45,872 nt of DNA from Telmatospirillum sp. (GCA_009712185.1 WASQ01000058.1:1-45872); one strand, 5' to 3'; positions 35,445-45,818 are shown, numbered from the stretch's first letter. Program-made: numbers and translations. Notes: generated by a model from the letters alone, not told the origin.

Positions 35445-35613
35445 GTGGGCAGGCGGTGAGCGTGTGAAAGAAATCCACCGGTGGCTCCGGCGTCCCTGCC
35501 GGTCCCCGCCGCGAAAGCGGTGGAATTGCTGAACACCGGCTTCGCCGGAACACAGGCCCGGAGATCCTGTCAAGCGGCCTGTGTTCCTGATTTTTTCACA
35601 AGCCCGGATGCCC
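35445..35613. repeat. Dispersed repeat, copy B, with inverted ends
   Basis: The left end (GGGCAGGCG...TGTGAAAGAAATC) is mirrored at the right end (GATTTTTTCACA...GATGCCC), giving imperfect inverted termini of about 30 bp. It contains the 16-mer CGGCGTCCCTGCCGGT (35488-35503) and the block at 35511-35531, both shared with copy A near 18900. Within it lies a strong hairpin (35547-35587) plus T-run. The element sits in the yeaH-spoVR gap. A MITE-like or REP-like element is suggested; no transposase is seen. Confidence 0.5.
35547..35596 (+). terminator. Plus-strand intrinsic terminator within repeat B
   Basis: GGAACACAGGCC (35547-35558) and GGCCTGTGTTCC (35576-35587) form a perfect 12-bp stem with a 17-nt loop, followed by TGA and six T (35591-35596). 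This is a good intrinsic terminator on the plus strand, although the neighbouring genes are on the minus strand. Confidence 0.6.
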
Positions 35614-35638
35614 GGTTCCAGGTTCATCCATCAGATCC

Positions 35639-36925
35639 TCACGACGAGCTGACACCATTTCGGGCAAACAACTCCCGGAAAACGCCGAAAATCTCGCTGG
35701 CGGTATTGGCCCGGCGCATGGCAAGCGGGACCGTCTCGGCCAGCAGGGACTCGTAGGTTCGCCAAAGTTCGCTGGGGCCGGACCGGTCCTCCCAATTGTC
35801 CGATGGGGGGTCGCCGACCTCCAGATAGGCAAAATACTGGCAGGCGGGCAACAGGCGGTTGGTCATCTCGGCCAGGACCCGGTTGGCATCGGACGACAGA
35901 TTGTCGCCATCGGATGCCTGGGCGATGTAAATGTTCCAACTGTCGACGGGAAACCGTTCGGTCATGATCCGGCTGGCCGTTTCCAGGGCGCTCGAGACAA
36001 CGGTGCCCCCGGTTTCGCGCGACGTGAAGAAGGTGTCCTCGTCGACCTCCTTGGCCTCGTGGGTGTGGCGGATGAAAACGACTTCGACGGCCTCGTAGCG
36101 GCGCTGCAGGAACAGATAGAGCAGCATGAAGAATCGTTTCGCGAGATCCTTCATATGCTCGTTCATCGATCCCGACACGTCCATCAGGCAGAACATCACC
36201 GCCTGGGCGACCGGATGGGGACGGGATTCAAAGCGCCGGTAGCGGACATCGACGGGATCGACCCAGGGGATGGTCAACCGTCTCTGACGCATCCGGCCGA
36301 TTTCGGCCTCCAGACGGACGACCGCATCGCGGTCGCCGGAGGCCTGGGCTTCGGCCAGCATGGCCTCCAGTTCCTCCAGGTCCTCGTCACGCGGCCGTCC
36401 CAGGGCCAGTCGGCGGGCCATGCTGTTGCGCATGGTTCTGACGACGTCGAGCGACTGTGGTCCTCCGGAAACGGAAAAGCCGGCCCGGACCGGGACCGAC
36501 GCGGTGGACTGCTTCAGGCGCCGCTTCACCATGTCGGGCAGTTCCAGGTCTTCGAAGAAGATATCCAGGAACTCCTCGCGGCTAAGGGTGAAGGTGAAAT
36601 CATCCTCCCCCTCGCCGGACTCCGCGCCGTCACGGCCGGCGGCCTCGCCGCCGGGCGGCCGGGGGACCCGGTCGCCCTTGACGAATTTCTGGTTGCCCGG
36701 CCAGACCATGTCCCGGGTGCCGCCCATGCCCTTGCGGAACGACGGCTCCCCTATACCCTCCATCGGAACCGGCACCGATCTGTCGGCGTCGATTTCCGTC
36801 ACCCGCCGCCCCGCAATCGACTGGGCGACGGCCTTACGCACCTGGGTCTTCAGCCGTCGCAACAGGCGCTGCCGGTTCGGCAGGCTTTTGCCTTTCGGAT
36901 TGAGACGGCGGTCGATGATGTTCAT
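35639..36925 (-). CDS. yeaH: YeaH family protein (DUF444, VWA-like domain)
   Basis: A 428-residue YeaH/YhbH protein. The N-terminal part (MNIIDRRLNPKGKSLPNRQR) is basic; a von Willebrand factor A-like domain is indicated by the metal-site motif MDVSGSM with Asp249, Ser251 and Ser253. Further conserved blocks are FFMLLYLFLQRRYEAVEVVF with IRHTHEAKEV and ETGGTVVSSALE. It works with the kinase-like PrkA in stress response in other bacteria; its molecular action is not known. It begins 34 bp after prkA ends, on the same strand. Confidence 0.94.
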   Translation of the reverse strand: MNIIDRRLNPKGKSLPNRQRLLRRLKTQVRKAVAQSIAGRRVTEIDADRSVPVPMEGIGEPSFRKGMGGTRDMVWPGNQKFVKGDRVPRPPGGEAAGRDGAESGEGEDDFTFTLSREEFLDIFFEDLELPDMVKRRLKQSTASVPVRAGFSVSGGPQSLDVVRTMRNSMARRLALGRPRDEDLEELEAMLAEAQASGDRDAVVRLEAEIGRMRQRRLTIPWVDPVDVRYRRFESRPHPVAQAVMFCLMDVSGSMNEHMKDLAKRFFMLLYLFLQRRYEAVEVVFIRHTHEAKEVDEDTFFTSRETGGTVVSSALETASRIMTERFPVDSWNIYIAQASDGDNLSSDANRVLAEMTNRLLPACQYFAYLEVGDPPSDNWEDRSGPSELWRTYESLLAETVPLAMRRANTASEIFGVFRELFARNGVSSS

Positions 36926-36959
36926 GCCGCGCCTCTCCCGGAACTGTCCTGCATCGGCG

Positions 36960-38900
36960 TCATCCCGCCTTGTCGATCCGCATGTACCATTCGACCAGAC
37001 GACGAACCTGCCGCTCGGTGTAGTGGCGTTCCATCATCCGCTCAACGAAGTCGTGATGTTTCTTTTCGGTATCGCCATCCTTCTTGGTTCCGAAACTGAT
37101 CACCGGCAACAGATCCTCCACCTGGCTGAACATCCGTTTCTCGATCACCGAACGGATCTTTTCGTAGGAGGTCCAGGCCGGCGTCCGTCCCCCGTTCGCC
37201 GCGCGCGACCGCAACACGAATTTCACCACCTCATTGCGGAAATCGCGGGGATTGGCGATGCCGGCGGGCTTTTCGGTCTTGGAAAGCTCCTGATCGAGCA
37301 GGATACGGTTCATCAACTGCCCGGTGTCCGGATCCTTGAAATCCTGGTCCTCGATCCAGGCATCGGCATAGGCGATGTAGCGCTCGAACAGGTTCTGGCC
37401 ATAGTCCGAATAGGATTCGAGATAGGCTTTCTGGATCTCATGTCCGATCAGTTCGGCATATTTCGGCGCCAGCGTCCCTTTGATGAAATCCAAAAGGCGC
37501 TTTTCGGTGTCCTCGGGGAACTGCTCGCGGTGGATCGCCTGTTCGAGCACATACATCAGATGCACCGGATCGGCGGCGATCTCGTGGCTGTCATAGTTGA
37601 AGGTCTGCGACAGCACCTTGAAGGAGAACCGGGTCGACACCCCTTCCATGCCCTCGTCCAGGCCGGCGGCGTCGCGGTATTCCTGGACCGAGCGCGCCTT
37701 CGGGTCGGTTTCCTTCAGGCTTTCACCGTCATAAGCGCGCATCTTGCTGACCATCGTCGAGTTTTCGTGCTCCTTGAGGCGCGACAGAACCGCGAACTGG
37801 GCCAGCATCTCCAGTGTACCGGGTGCGCAAGGGGCGTCGGCGAGGTCGCTCGATCGCAACAGCTTCTGGTAGATCTTCGTTTCCTCGGAGACCCGGAGGC
37901 AGTAGGGCACCTTGATCACGCAGATGCGGTCGATGAAGGCCTCATTGTTGCGGTTATTGCGGAAGCTGTGCCATTCGGCCTCATTCGAGTGGGCCAGGAT
38001 GATCCCCTGGAAGGGCATGCCGCCGATGTTTTCGGTGCCGACATAGTTGCCTTCCTGCGTCGCGGTCAGCAGGGGATGCAGCATCTTGATGGGGGCCTTG
38101 AACATCTCGACGAATTCCAGGATGCCCTGGTTGGCCCGGTTCAGGCCGCCGGAGAAGCTGTAGGCGTCGGCGTCGTTCTGGCTGTAGGTCTCCAGCTTGC
38201 GGATGTCGACCTTGCCCACGAGGCTCGAAATATCCTGGTTGTTCTCGTCGCCCGGCTCGGTCTTGGCGATCGCGATCTGGCGCAGGCGCGACGGGGTCAG
38301 GCGGACCACCGAGAATTTCCGGAGGTCGCCGCCGAACTCGTCGAGCCGTTTCACCGCCCAGGGCGACATGATGCCGGTCAGCCGACGCCTGGGAATGCCG
38401 TAGGACGATTCAATCTGGTCGCCCATGACCTCCGGCGAGAAAAGGCTGAGGGGGCTTTCGAAGATCGGGCTGATCTGCTGGCCCGCCTTCAGGACATAGA
38501 TCGGATGGCTTTCCATCAGAAATTTAAGCCGTTCCGCCAGCGACGATTTGCCGCCGCCGACAGGGCCCAGCAGATAGAGGATCTGTTTGCGTTCCTCAAG
38601 CCCCTGGGCCGCGTGCCGGAAGAAGCCCACGATCCGCTCGATCGTATCCTCCATACCGAAGAATTCGGCGAAGGCCGGATAGATTTTGATGGTGCGGTTG
38701 AGGAAGATCCGCGACAGGCGCGAATCTTTCGCCGTATCGATGACTTCAGGTTCGCCGATGGCCGCCAGCATCCGCTCATGGGCGGTGGCATAGGCCATGG
38801 GATCGGTCCGGCAGAGGTCCAGATAGGCCTCCAGCGATAGTTCAACTTCCCGGCGTGTCTCGTAACGGCTTGCAAAGCTGTGGAAAATATCGGTGCTCAT
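36960..38900 (-). CDS. prkA: PrkA family serine protein kinase / AAA+ protein (YeaG-like)
   Basis: A 646-residue protein, nearly the length of E. coli YeaG (644). The start is the ATG at 38900 (MSTDIFHSFASRYETRREVE), with GGGAGA 7 bp upstream; a longer frame to 39059 is non-coding in appearance. The N-terminal AAA+ domain has Walker A GPVGGGKSS (112-120) and blocks such as EFVEMFKAPIKMLHPLLTAT and GIILAHSNEAEWHSF. The C-terminal part is the PrkA kinase domain. Family members phosphorylate proteins or act as ATP-dependent proteases; which holds here is open. It is first in the prkA-yeaH-spoVR order. No secure promoter was identified upstream. Confidence 0.95.
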   Translation of the reverse strand: MSTDIFHSFASRYETRREVELSLEAYLDLCRTDPMAYATAHERMLAAIGEPEVIDTAKDSRLSRIFLNRTIKIYPAFAEFFGMEDTIERIVGFFRHAAQGLEERKQILYLLGPVGGGKSSLAERLKFLMESHPIYVLKAGQQISPIFESPLSLFSPEVMGDQIESSYGIPRRRLTGIMSPWAVKRLDEFGGDLRKFSVVRLTPSRLRQIAIAKTEPGDENNQDISSLVGKVDIRKLETYSQNDADAYSFSGGLNRANQGILEFVEMFKAPIKMLHPLLTATQEGNYVGTENIGGMPFQGIILAHSNEAEWHSFRNNRNNEAFIDRICVIKVPYCLRVSEETKIYQKLLRSSDLADAPCAPGTLEMLAQFAVLSRLKEHENSTMVSKMRAYDGESLKETDPKARSVQEYRDAAGLDEGMEGVSTRFSFKVLSQTFNYDSHEIAADPVHLMYVLEQAIHREQFPEDTEKRLLDFIKGTLAPKYAELIGHEIQKAYLESYSDYGQNLFERYIAYADAWIEDQDFKDPDTGQLMNRILLDQELSKTEKPAGIANPRDFRNEVVKFVLRSRAANGGRTPAWTSYEKIRSVIEKRMFSQVEDLLPVISFGTKKDGDTEKKHHDFVERMMERHYTERQVRRLVEWYMRIDKAG

Positions 38901-39326
38901 GCGATTCTCCCGGAAAAAAAGGTGGCGCGCTTCCTTTTTCCAATCGGTGAATGCGAACGGCATACGAGGACATTCTACTCCTATCCCCCTGATCCCATCC
39001 CCTGAAAAAGATTCTAATTGCAACGTCCCGTTGAAACGCCTCCGCTTGGGAAGCGGCATTCCTGGGTCGCCGGAATCCTGGGGGGTAGAAAGAAGAGCCC
39101 CGATTGTTAAGACGTGGATATGACAGCCGGACGCTTCAATAGAGAAAATGCGATCGGCCTATTTCTTTTTGTTTCATTTGTCGCGAATTGATCAAACCTC
39201 GCCTTCATTGCGCAGACTTTTGGTCAAATTTTAACTGAACGCCTCTGTTGAAGGGAGGACCGGCAGCGGGACGCCTGTCGTCGCATGTCCGGGTTGCGGC
39301 GTGGGATTTTCCTCCGGACCTGTGGC

Positions 39327-39353
39327 AAAAAAGCCGCTCCCGATCGAAGCGGC
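39327..39353 (-). terminator. Minus-strand intrinsic terminator upstream of suf
   Basis: On the minus strand a 6-bp GC stem (GCCGCT with AGCGGC, 39333-39353, 9-nt loop) is followed by six T. No minus-strand gene is recognised between here and the suf promoter, so it either ends an unannotated short RNA or blocks antisense transcription. Confidence 0.4.
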
Positions 39354-39641
39354 GGATCGGACGTTCCCACCGACGGAAAACGGGAGGCCTTGTTCCGCCG
39401 GTCGCGCCGGTCGCGCCGGGCGTCCGGGAGGGCGCCGCCATCACTGCCCCGCGGCGGAAATGCTGGGGACTCCCGCTCCCCCGCCGGGCGCGCGGGGTGA
39501 TCGCCTCATCCGCCTTTCCCCTTGTCTTCGCGGGGGCCACGGCGGTCGGCACCTCCTCCGCGATTCTGGAGCCGGCAGTCCGCTTCCGCCGGTGGAGGGC
39601 CTTTTCCCGGCTGGCTCCCCGGTTTTTCCGTCAGCGCAACC

Positions 39642-39669
39642 TTGAATCCGCCAGCCGATTTGCTATTAT
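39642..39669 (+). promoter_or_regulatory. suf operon promoter
   Basis: TTGAAT (39642-39647) and TATTAT (39664-39669) are 16 bp apart, giving a start point near 39676. The operator-like dyad at 39677-39687 overlaps that point. This is the clearest sigma-70-type promoter in front of the SUF genes. Confidence 0.55.
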
Positions 39670-39676
39670 AAATAGG

Positions 39677-39687
39677 ACCAATTTGGT
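39677..39687. promoter_or_regulatory. Candidate Rrf2-type operator at the suf start point
   Basis: ACCAA-T-TTGGT is a perfect inverted repeat, flanked by TAGG and ACTA that extend the symmetry partly. It overlaps the predicted start of transcription and lies 24 bp before the regulator's ATG, as expected for autorepression by an iron-sulphur Rrf2 protein. Confidence 0.5.
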
Positions 39688-39710
39688 ACTAATTGAGAAA
39701 GTCCCGACAA

Positions 39711-40175
39711 ATGCGGTTGAGCCGCATGACCGATTACGGCGTCGTGGTGCTCTGTCAAATGGCGCTGGCGCCGCAGGGGGCCGTGTACACCGCCTCTCAA
39801 CTGGCCCGGCAGACCGGTCTGCCCCTGCCCAGTGTGAGCAAGCTGCTGAAGCTGTTGGCCGCGCGGGGAATTCTCCGGGCGCAGCGCGGGGCCGCGGGGG
39901 GCTACGGTCTGGCCCGCCCGGCGGAGAGTATCTCGGCCCGCGACATTGTTTTTGCCCTTGAGGGGCCGGTGGAACTGACCGACTGCGTCGAGGGTCGGGG
40001 TGGCGCCTGCGAGCGGGAGCGTTCCTGTTCCCTGCGTGGGCACTGGAATCCGGTCAATCAGGCCATCGAGGAGGCGTTGAGCCGGGTAACTCTCCTCGAA
40101 ATGGCCGTTCCGCGGGCGCCCTATGATTTTATCCGGGGCGTCGATGTCGGGAAATTCAGGAGTGAGGGAGTGTGA
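39711..40175 (+). CDS. Rrf2/IscR-type SUF regulator
   Basis: A 154-residue Rrf2-family regulator of the kind that controls SUF iron-sulphur cluster assembly. The start is the ATG at 39711 ([14 protein letters not shown]), the conserved family N-terminus; the longer frame from a TTG adds six residues only. A winged helix-turn-helix spans about 10-65 ([20 protein letters not shown]). Three cysteines, Cys92, Cys100 and Cys106 ([10 protein letters not shown] and RSCSLRGHW), form the usual cluster site. The stop is 4 bp before sufB. It likely represses the operon when Fe-S clusters are sufficient. Confidence 0.92.
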   Translation: MRLSRMTDYGVVVLCQMALAPQGAVYTASQLARQTGLPLPSVSKLLKLLAARGILRAQRGAAGGYGLARPAESISARDIVFALEGPVELTDCVEGRGGACERERSCSLRGHWNPVNQAIEEALSRVTLLEMAVPRAPYDFIRGVDVGKFRSEGV

Positions 40176-40179
40176 CCAT

Positions 40180-41621
<1,442 letters not shown>

Positions 41622-41625
<4 letters not shown>

Positions 41626-42434
41626 TGACGACGATGAGCGGACCCAACGAGGGGACCGGATCCCGGGACGGCGCCGGTGCGCCTCTGCTGGCGATTCGCG
41701 ACCTGCATGCCACGGTCGCCGGTCGCGAAATCCTGAAAGGGATCGATATCGTCGTCCCTGCCGGCGAGGTTCATGTGGTGATGGGGCCGAACGGCGCCGG
41801 CAAAAGCACCCTGTCCTATGTGCTGGCCGGCCGTGACGGCTATGAGCCGACCCAGGGCGAGGTGGTCTACCAGGGGCAGGATCTCCTGGCGATGAAAACC
41901 GAAGAACGGGCCCGTGCCGGAATTTTCCTGGCCTTCCAGAGCCCTGTCGAAATCCCTGGCGTTACCGGCGTCAATTTTCTGAAGACCGCCGTCAATGCGC
42001 AAAGGCGCGCCAGGGGCGAGTCCGAACTGGATGCCATGCAGTTCCTGAAGCTCGCGCGACGCAAGGCCAAGGAGCTTGACGTCGGCGAGGAGATGCTGCG
42101 CCGATCCGTCAATTCGGGATTCTCGGGCGGCGAGAAGAAGCGCTACGAGGCGTTGCAGATGACGTTGCTGGAACCCCGGCTGATGATCCTGGACGAGACC
42201 GATTCCGGGCTCGACTTCGACGCGCTGAAGACCGTGGCCCAGGCGGTCAACGGTATGCGCAGCCCCGACCGGTCGATCCTGATGATCACCCATCATCAGC
42301 GGCTGCTGGACCTGATTGCCCCTGATTGCATCCATGTTCTGATCGACGGCCGCATCGTCAGTACCGGCGACCGGTCCCTGGCCCATGAGCTCGAAAAGTC
42401 CGGTTATGCGCAGTTCGCGGGGCAGGCGGCATGA
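41622..42434 (+). CDS. sufC: Fe-S assembly ATPase SufC
   Basis: ABC-type ATPase of the SufBCD complex, 270 residues, cytosolic. Walker A is GPNGAGKST (55-63), the signature is SGGEKKR, and Walker B is [29 protein letters not shown] is a SufC-specific block. The first 20 residues are an extra Gly/Thr-rich stretch before the domain, so a later start is possible, though the ATGA overlap with sufB supports 41622. It overlaps sufD by 4 bp. Confidence 0.97.
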
Positions 42435-43687
42435 GCGCCGCCCCAACCCCCGCCTGGCTTGATGCGCTGCGTCGCGACGCCCGGGCCAGAGCCGACGCGA
42501 CGGGCCTGCCGACCCGCCGTGACGAAGCCTGGAAATATACGGATTTCGCCCTGTCGGGTGCCGCCGCCTATCCGCTGGCGGCGCGATGGCAGGATGCGGT
42601 CCCCGCATCTCTTGCCACCCGGCCGGTGGCCGGGGGGGTCCCGCTGGTGCTGGTGAACGGAACGGTCGTCGGCGACTGGGGCGCGCCCGACGGAGTGACC
42701 ATCGGCCGGCTGGACTCGCCCGATGCCCGCTCCCTGGTGGAGGCCCATCTGGGCGCCGTCATTCCCGCCGCCCGCAAGTCGCTGGCGGCCCTGAACGGCG
42801 GCCTGTTCACCGACGGCCTGGTCTTGCGGATCACCGCCGGGACCCGGCTGGAGCGTCCGATCGAGGTGCTGTCGCTGGGGGCGTCCGATGCCGCTTCCGG
42901 TCCGCTGTCGTTCCATCCCCGCCTGCTGGTGGTGGTGGAGGAGGGGGGCTTTGCTACCCTGGTCGAAAGCCACCGGGGAACCGGTGCCTATTTCAGCAAC
43001 AGTGTCGTGGAAGTGGCGCTGGCGGAAGGGGCCGGGCTCGACCATTACAAGATCCAGGACGAGAGCCTGGAGGGTGTGCATGTCGCCACATTGGGTGTTT
43101 CGGTGGCCGCGCGGGCGGTCTATCGGGGGGCGCTGTTGCAGGCGGGATCCCGTCTGGCCCGGCATGAAGTCCACGCGTCGCTGTGCGGCCGGGATGCGGT
43201 CTTCGAACTGGACGGTGCCTATCTGGGGGTGGAAAACCAGCATCTCGACAACACCACCTTCGTGACGCATGCGGCTCCGGGCGGGCAGTCCCGCCAATTG
43301 TTCAAAGGTGTGCTGGACAATCAGGCGCAAGGCGTGTTCCAGGGAACCGTTCTTGTCGAACGTGCCGCCCAGAAAACCAACGCCCATCAGCTCAGCAAGG
43401 CGTTGCTGCTGTCGGCGGGCGCGGGGATGAGCGGCAAGCCCGAGCTTGAAATCTATGCGGATGACGTCAAATGCGGCCACGGATGTACCGTCGGCGATAT
43501 CGACGAGACCGCTTTGTTCTATTTGCGGTCCCGCGGTATCGCCGAGGCCGACGCCCGTCAGCTTCTGATCGAGGCGTTCCTGGCCGACGTTCTGGAGCAT
43601 GTCTCCCTTGATCCGGTCCGCGAGACATTTACCGCCGTGGTGTCTGAACGCCTGCGGCGCGCCCGCCTGGGCAAGGAGGATCGATGA
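42431..43687 (+). CDS. sufD: Fe-S assembly protein SufD
   Basis: A 418-residue partner of SufB with the same beta-helix fold. The N-terminus LPTRRDEAWKYTDF is the SufD hallmark, and the C-terminal half has NQAQGVFQGTVLVERAAQKT, ADDVKCGHGCTVGDID and FYLRSRGI. The KCGHG histidine corresponds to the cluster-ligand region of E. coli SufD. Translation is coupled to sufC and sufS by ATGA overlaps on both sides. Confidence 0.96.
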   Translation: MSAAPTPAWLDALRRDARARADATGLPTRRDEAWKYTDFALSGAAAYPLAARWQDAVPASLATRPVAGGVPLVLVNGTVVGDWGAPDGVTIGRLDSPDARSLVEAHLGAVIPAARKSLAALNGGLFTDGLVLRITAGTRLERPIEVLSLGASDAASGPLSFHPRLLVVVEEGGFATLVESHRGTGAYFSNSVVEVALAEGAGLDHYKIQDESLEGVHVATLGVSVAARAVYRGALLQAGSRLARHEVHASLCGRDAVFELDGAYLGVENQHLDNTTFVTHAAPGGQSRQLFKGVLDNQAQGVFQGTVLVERAAQKTNAHQLSKALLLSAGAGMSGKPELEIYADDVKCGHGCTVGDIDETALFYLRSRGIAEADARQLLIEAFLADVLEHVSLDPVRETFTAVVSERLRRARLGKEDR

Positions 43688-44934
43688 TCATCACCAGAAC
43701 TGAGGCCGATACCGTCGCCGGCATCGAGAGCGCCCGCGCCGATTTTCCCATTCTGTCGCGTCCGGTGCGCGGCCGTCCGCTGGTCTATCTCGACAGCGGC
43801 GCCTCCGCCCAGAAGCCGCAGGTGGTGATCGACGCGGAGAGCACGGTCTATTCCACCCAATACGCCAATATCCATCGCGGTCTCTATTACCTGAGCGAAC
43901 GGGCGACCGAGGCTTATGAGGCGGCGCGCCGCACCGTGCAGCGCTTTCTGAACGCGAAGCATGCCCATGAGATCATCTTCACCCGCAACACGACGGAGGC
44001 GATCAATCTGGTCGCGGCCAGCTACGGGCGCAAGTTCCTGGAGCCGGGCGACGAGATCGTGCTGACCGGTTTCGAGCATCACTCGAACATTGTTCCCTGG
44101 CAGCTTCTGCGGGAGGAGCGGGGCGTGGTGATCAAGGTGGCGCCGGTCTCCGACAATGGCGAGGTGCCGCTTGAGGCGATTACCGGGCTGTTCGGTCCCA
44201 GGACCCGCCTGGTGAGTGTGGCCCACATGTCCAATGTGCTGGGCACCATTTTGCCGGTTGCCGAGATCGTGCGGGCGGCCCACGCCGTCGGCGCCAGGGT
44301 GCTGGTGGACGGGGCCCAGGCGGTATCGCATCTGCCGGTGGATGTGCAGGCGCTGGACGTCGACTTCTATGCCTTCTCGGGACACAAGATCTACGGGCCG
44401 AGCGGCATAGGCGCGCTTTACGGGCGTGAGGATCTCCTGAATGCCATGCCGCCCTACCAGGGGGGCGGAGACATGATCGCCACCGTCCGTTTCGAGAAAA
44501 GCACCTGGGCGCCGCTGCCCCACAAGTTCGAAGCCGGACCCCCGGCGATTGCCCAGGGGCCGGCCCTGGCCGCGGCACTCGACTATGTCAGCGGGATCGG
44601 GATGGCGCGGATTGCCCGCCATGAGGCCGACCTGCTGGAGTACGCCACCCGCCAGCTCAGCGCGGTCGAGGGGGTTCACATCGTCGGCACCGCGCCCGAG
44701 AAGGGAGCGGTGATCTCGTTCGTGATCGATGATGTCCACCCTCACGACATCGCCCAGATCCTGGACAATGCCGGCGTCGCGATCCGTGCCGGCCATCATT
44801 GCGCTCAGCCCCTGATGCAGAGGTTCGACCTGCCGGCCACCGCCCGGGCGTCCTTCGGTCTCTACAACAATCGGGCCGACGTCGACGCTCTGGTGGCCGC
44901 CGTCAGGAAAGTGAAGGAGATGTTTGGAGCATGA
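43684..44934 (+). CDS. sufS: Cysteine desulfurase SufS
   Basis: PLP enzyme of group II cysteine desulfurases that supplies persulphide sulphur to SufU/SufBCD. The 416-residue length is typical. The PLP lysine is Lys235 in FSGHKIYGPSGIG; the catalytic cysteine is Cys373 in IRAGHHCAQPLM. The N-terminal block VYLDSGASAQKPQVVID and the histidines of GFEHHSNIVPW are conserved. It overlaps sufD and sufU by 4 bp each. Confidence 0.97.
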   Translation: MIITRTEADTVAGIESARADFPILSRPVRGRPLVYLDSGASAQKPQVVIDAESTVYSTQYANIHRGLYYLSERATEAYEAARRTVQRFLNAKHAHEIIFTRNTTEAINLVAASYGRKFLEPGDEIVLTGFEHHSNIVPWQLLREERGVVIKVAPVSDNGEVPLEAITGLFGPRTRLVSVAHMSNVLGTILPVAEIVRAAHAVGARVLVDGAQAVSHLPVDVQALDVDFYAFSGHKIYGPSGIGALYGREDLLNAMPPYQGGGDMIATVRFEKSTWAPLPHKFEAGPPAIAQGPALAAALDYVSGIGMARIARHEADLLEYATRQLSAVEGVHIVGTAPEKGAVISFVIDDVHPHDIAQILDNAGVAIRAGHHCAQPLMQRFDLPATARASFGLYNNRADVDALVAAVRKVKEMFGA

Positions 44935-45392
44935 GCGACGATCTGCGCGATCTCTATCAGGAGGTCATTCTCGACCACGGCCGCCATCCGCGGAACCGGC
45001 GCATGATCGAGGATGCGAATCATTTCGCCCATGGCGAGAACCCGCTGTGCGGCGACCAGTTGACGGTCTTTCTCAAGGTGGGGCCGGATGGCGTGATCAA
45101 GGACGTCTCCTTCGAGGGGCGTGGATGCGCCATCTCGACCGCATCCGCCTCGCTGATGACCGAGGTGATCGTCGGCAAGACCGAGGCCGAGGCCCAGAAG
45201 CTGTTCGAGGATTTCCATGCGATGGCGACGGGCGGGGAGGCTCATTCGGGAGACGAGTTCGAGGACGAGATCGACCGCCTGACCGTCCTGGCAGGCGTCC
45301 GTGATTATCCCGTCCGTGTCAAATGCGCGACGCTGGCGTGGCATACGCTGGCGGCGGCGATCAAGGACGAACAGAAGGTGACGACGGAATGA
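44931..45392 (+). CDS. sufU: SufU (IscU-like sulphur transfer protein)
   Basis: A 153-residue IscU-type protein. The ATG at 44931 (MSDDLRDLYQEVILDH) overlaps the sufS stop and is preferred to an upstream frame start at 44799. Cys40 (NPLCGDQ), Cys66 (GRGCAIS) and Cys132 (VKCATLAW) are the three conserved zinc/cluster cysteines. The insertion after the second cysteine (GKTEAEAQKLFEDFH) marks SufU and not IscU. It probably accepts sulphur from SufS and delivers it to SufBCD. Confidence 0.95.
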   Translation: MSDDLRDLYQEVILDHGRHPRNRRMIEDANHFAHGENPLCGDQLTVFLKVGPDGVIKDVSFEGRGCAISTASASLMTEVIVGKTEAEAQKLFEDFHAMATGGEAHSGDEFEDEIDRLTVLAGVRDYPVRVKCATLAWHTLAAAIKDEQKVTTE

Positions 45393-45763
45393 ACGCGATG
45401 AATCCCGCGGACGCCCCCAAGGTTGCCTCGGCCGGGCAGCCGTTGGAGCCCGGCCGGACGCCCATTTCCCGCGAGTCGGTCATCGATGCGCTTCGCACGG
45501 TGTTCGACCCCGAGATTCCGGTCAACATTTACGACCTCGGCCTGATCTACGAGCTTGGGGTCGAGGCGGACGGCTCGGTGATGATCGAGATGACTTTGAC
45601 CGCCCCCAACTGCCCGGTGGCCGGTGATCTGCCGCAGCATGTCGCCGATGCGGTCGCGGGCGTTCCCGGAAGCGGCGAGGTGTCGGTCTATCTGGTTTGG
45701 GACCCGCCATGGACCATGGCGGCGATGTCCGACGACGCCAAACTGGCGCTCAATCTTTACTGA
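45389..45763 (+). CDS. sufT: SufT-like MIP18 / DUF59 family protein
   Basis: A 124-residue DUF59 protein that closes the operon, started at the ATG at 45389 which overlaps the sufU stop as ATGA. The family core DPEIPVNIYDLGLIYELGV is complete and the conserved cysteine is Cys75 (TAPNCPVAG). Family members help mature Fe-S proteins. The first 25 residues are a flexible Pro/Ala-rich tail. Confidence 0.92.
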   Translation: MNAMNPADAPKVASAGQPLEPGRTPISRESVIDALRTVFDPEIPVNIYDLGLIYELGVEADGSVMIEMTLTAPNCPVAGDLPQHVADAVAGVPGSGEVSVYLVWDPPWTMAAMSDDAKLALNLY

Positions 45764-45776
45764 CGCCGTTACGATT

Positions 45777-45805
45777 CCGCCCCCACCCCCCGTGCGCGGG
45801 GGCGG
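45777..45805 (+). terminator. Hairpin after the suf operon
   Basis: CCGCCCCC (45777-45784) pairs perfectly with GGGGGCGG (45798-45805), 13 bp after the last suf stop. No U-tract follows, and the neighbouring G run begins 15 bp later, so termination is only suggested. Confidence 0.5.
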
Positions 45806-45818
45806 ACGTGTGACAGGC

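Larger units (their letters stand above)
38901..39710. other. Divergent prkA-suf intergenic region
   Basis: About 800 bp without a credible gene. From left to right it holds the prkA leader, an A/T-rich part (about 39120-39240) containing TTGATCAA near 39188, a GC-rich tract with small CGCCGGTCG repeats near 39395-39420, a minus-strand terminator (39327-39353) and the suf promoter and operator. Open frames in it have Arg/Pro/Gly-biased translations and no ribosome sites. The 38901-39060 part is probably the 5' leader of the prkA operon. Confidence 0.45.

Noticed and set aside
35481-35756. A 91-codon plus-strand frame in the spoVR-yeaH gap
   Set aside because: It lies mostly in the repeat element, contains its terminator and runs into the antisense of yeaH.
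36360-38840. An 826-codon plus-strand frame opposite yeaH and prkA
   Set aside because: Antisense shadow; the minus-strand proteins are well-known families at full length.
39186-39196. TTGATCAA near 39188 as an FNR/CRP-type site
   Set aside because: The required 4-bp (or longer) spacer between half-sites is missing, so it is only a short palindrome.
39205-39552. A 115-codon minus-strand frame in the prkA-suf gap
   Set aside because: A minus-strand terminator lies inside it, residue composition is Arg/Pro/Thr-biased, and no family or ribosome site is seen.
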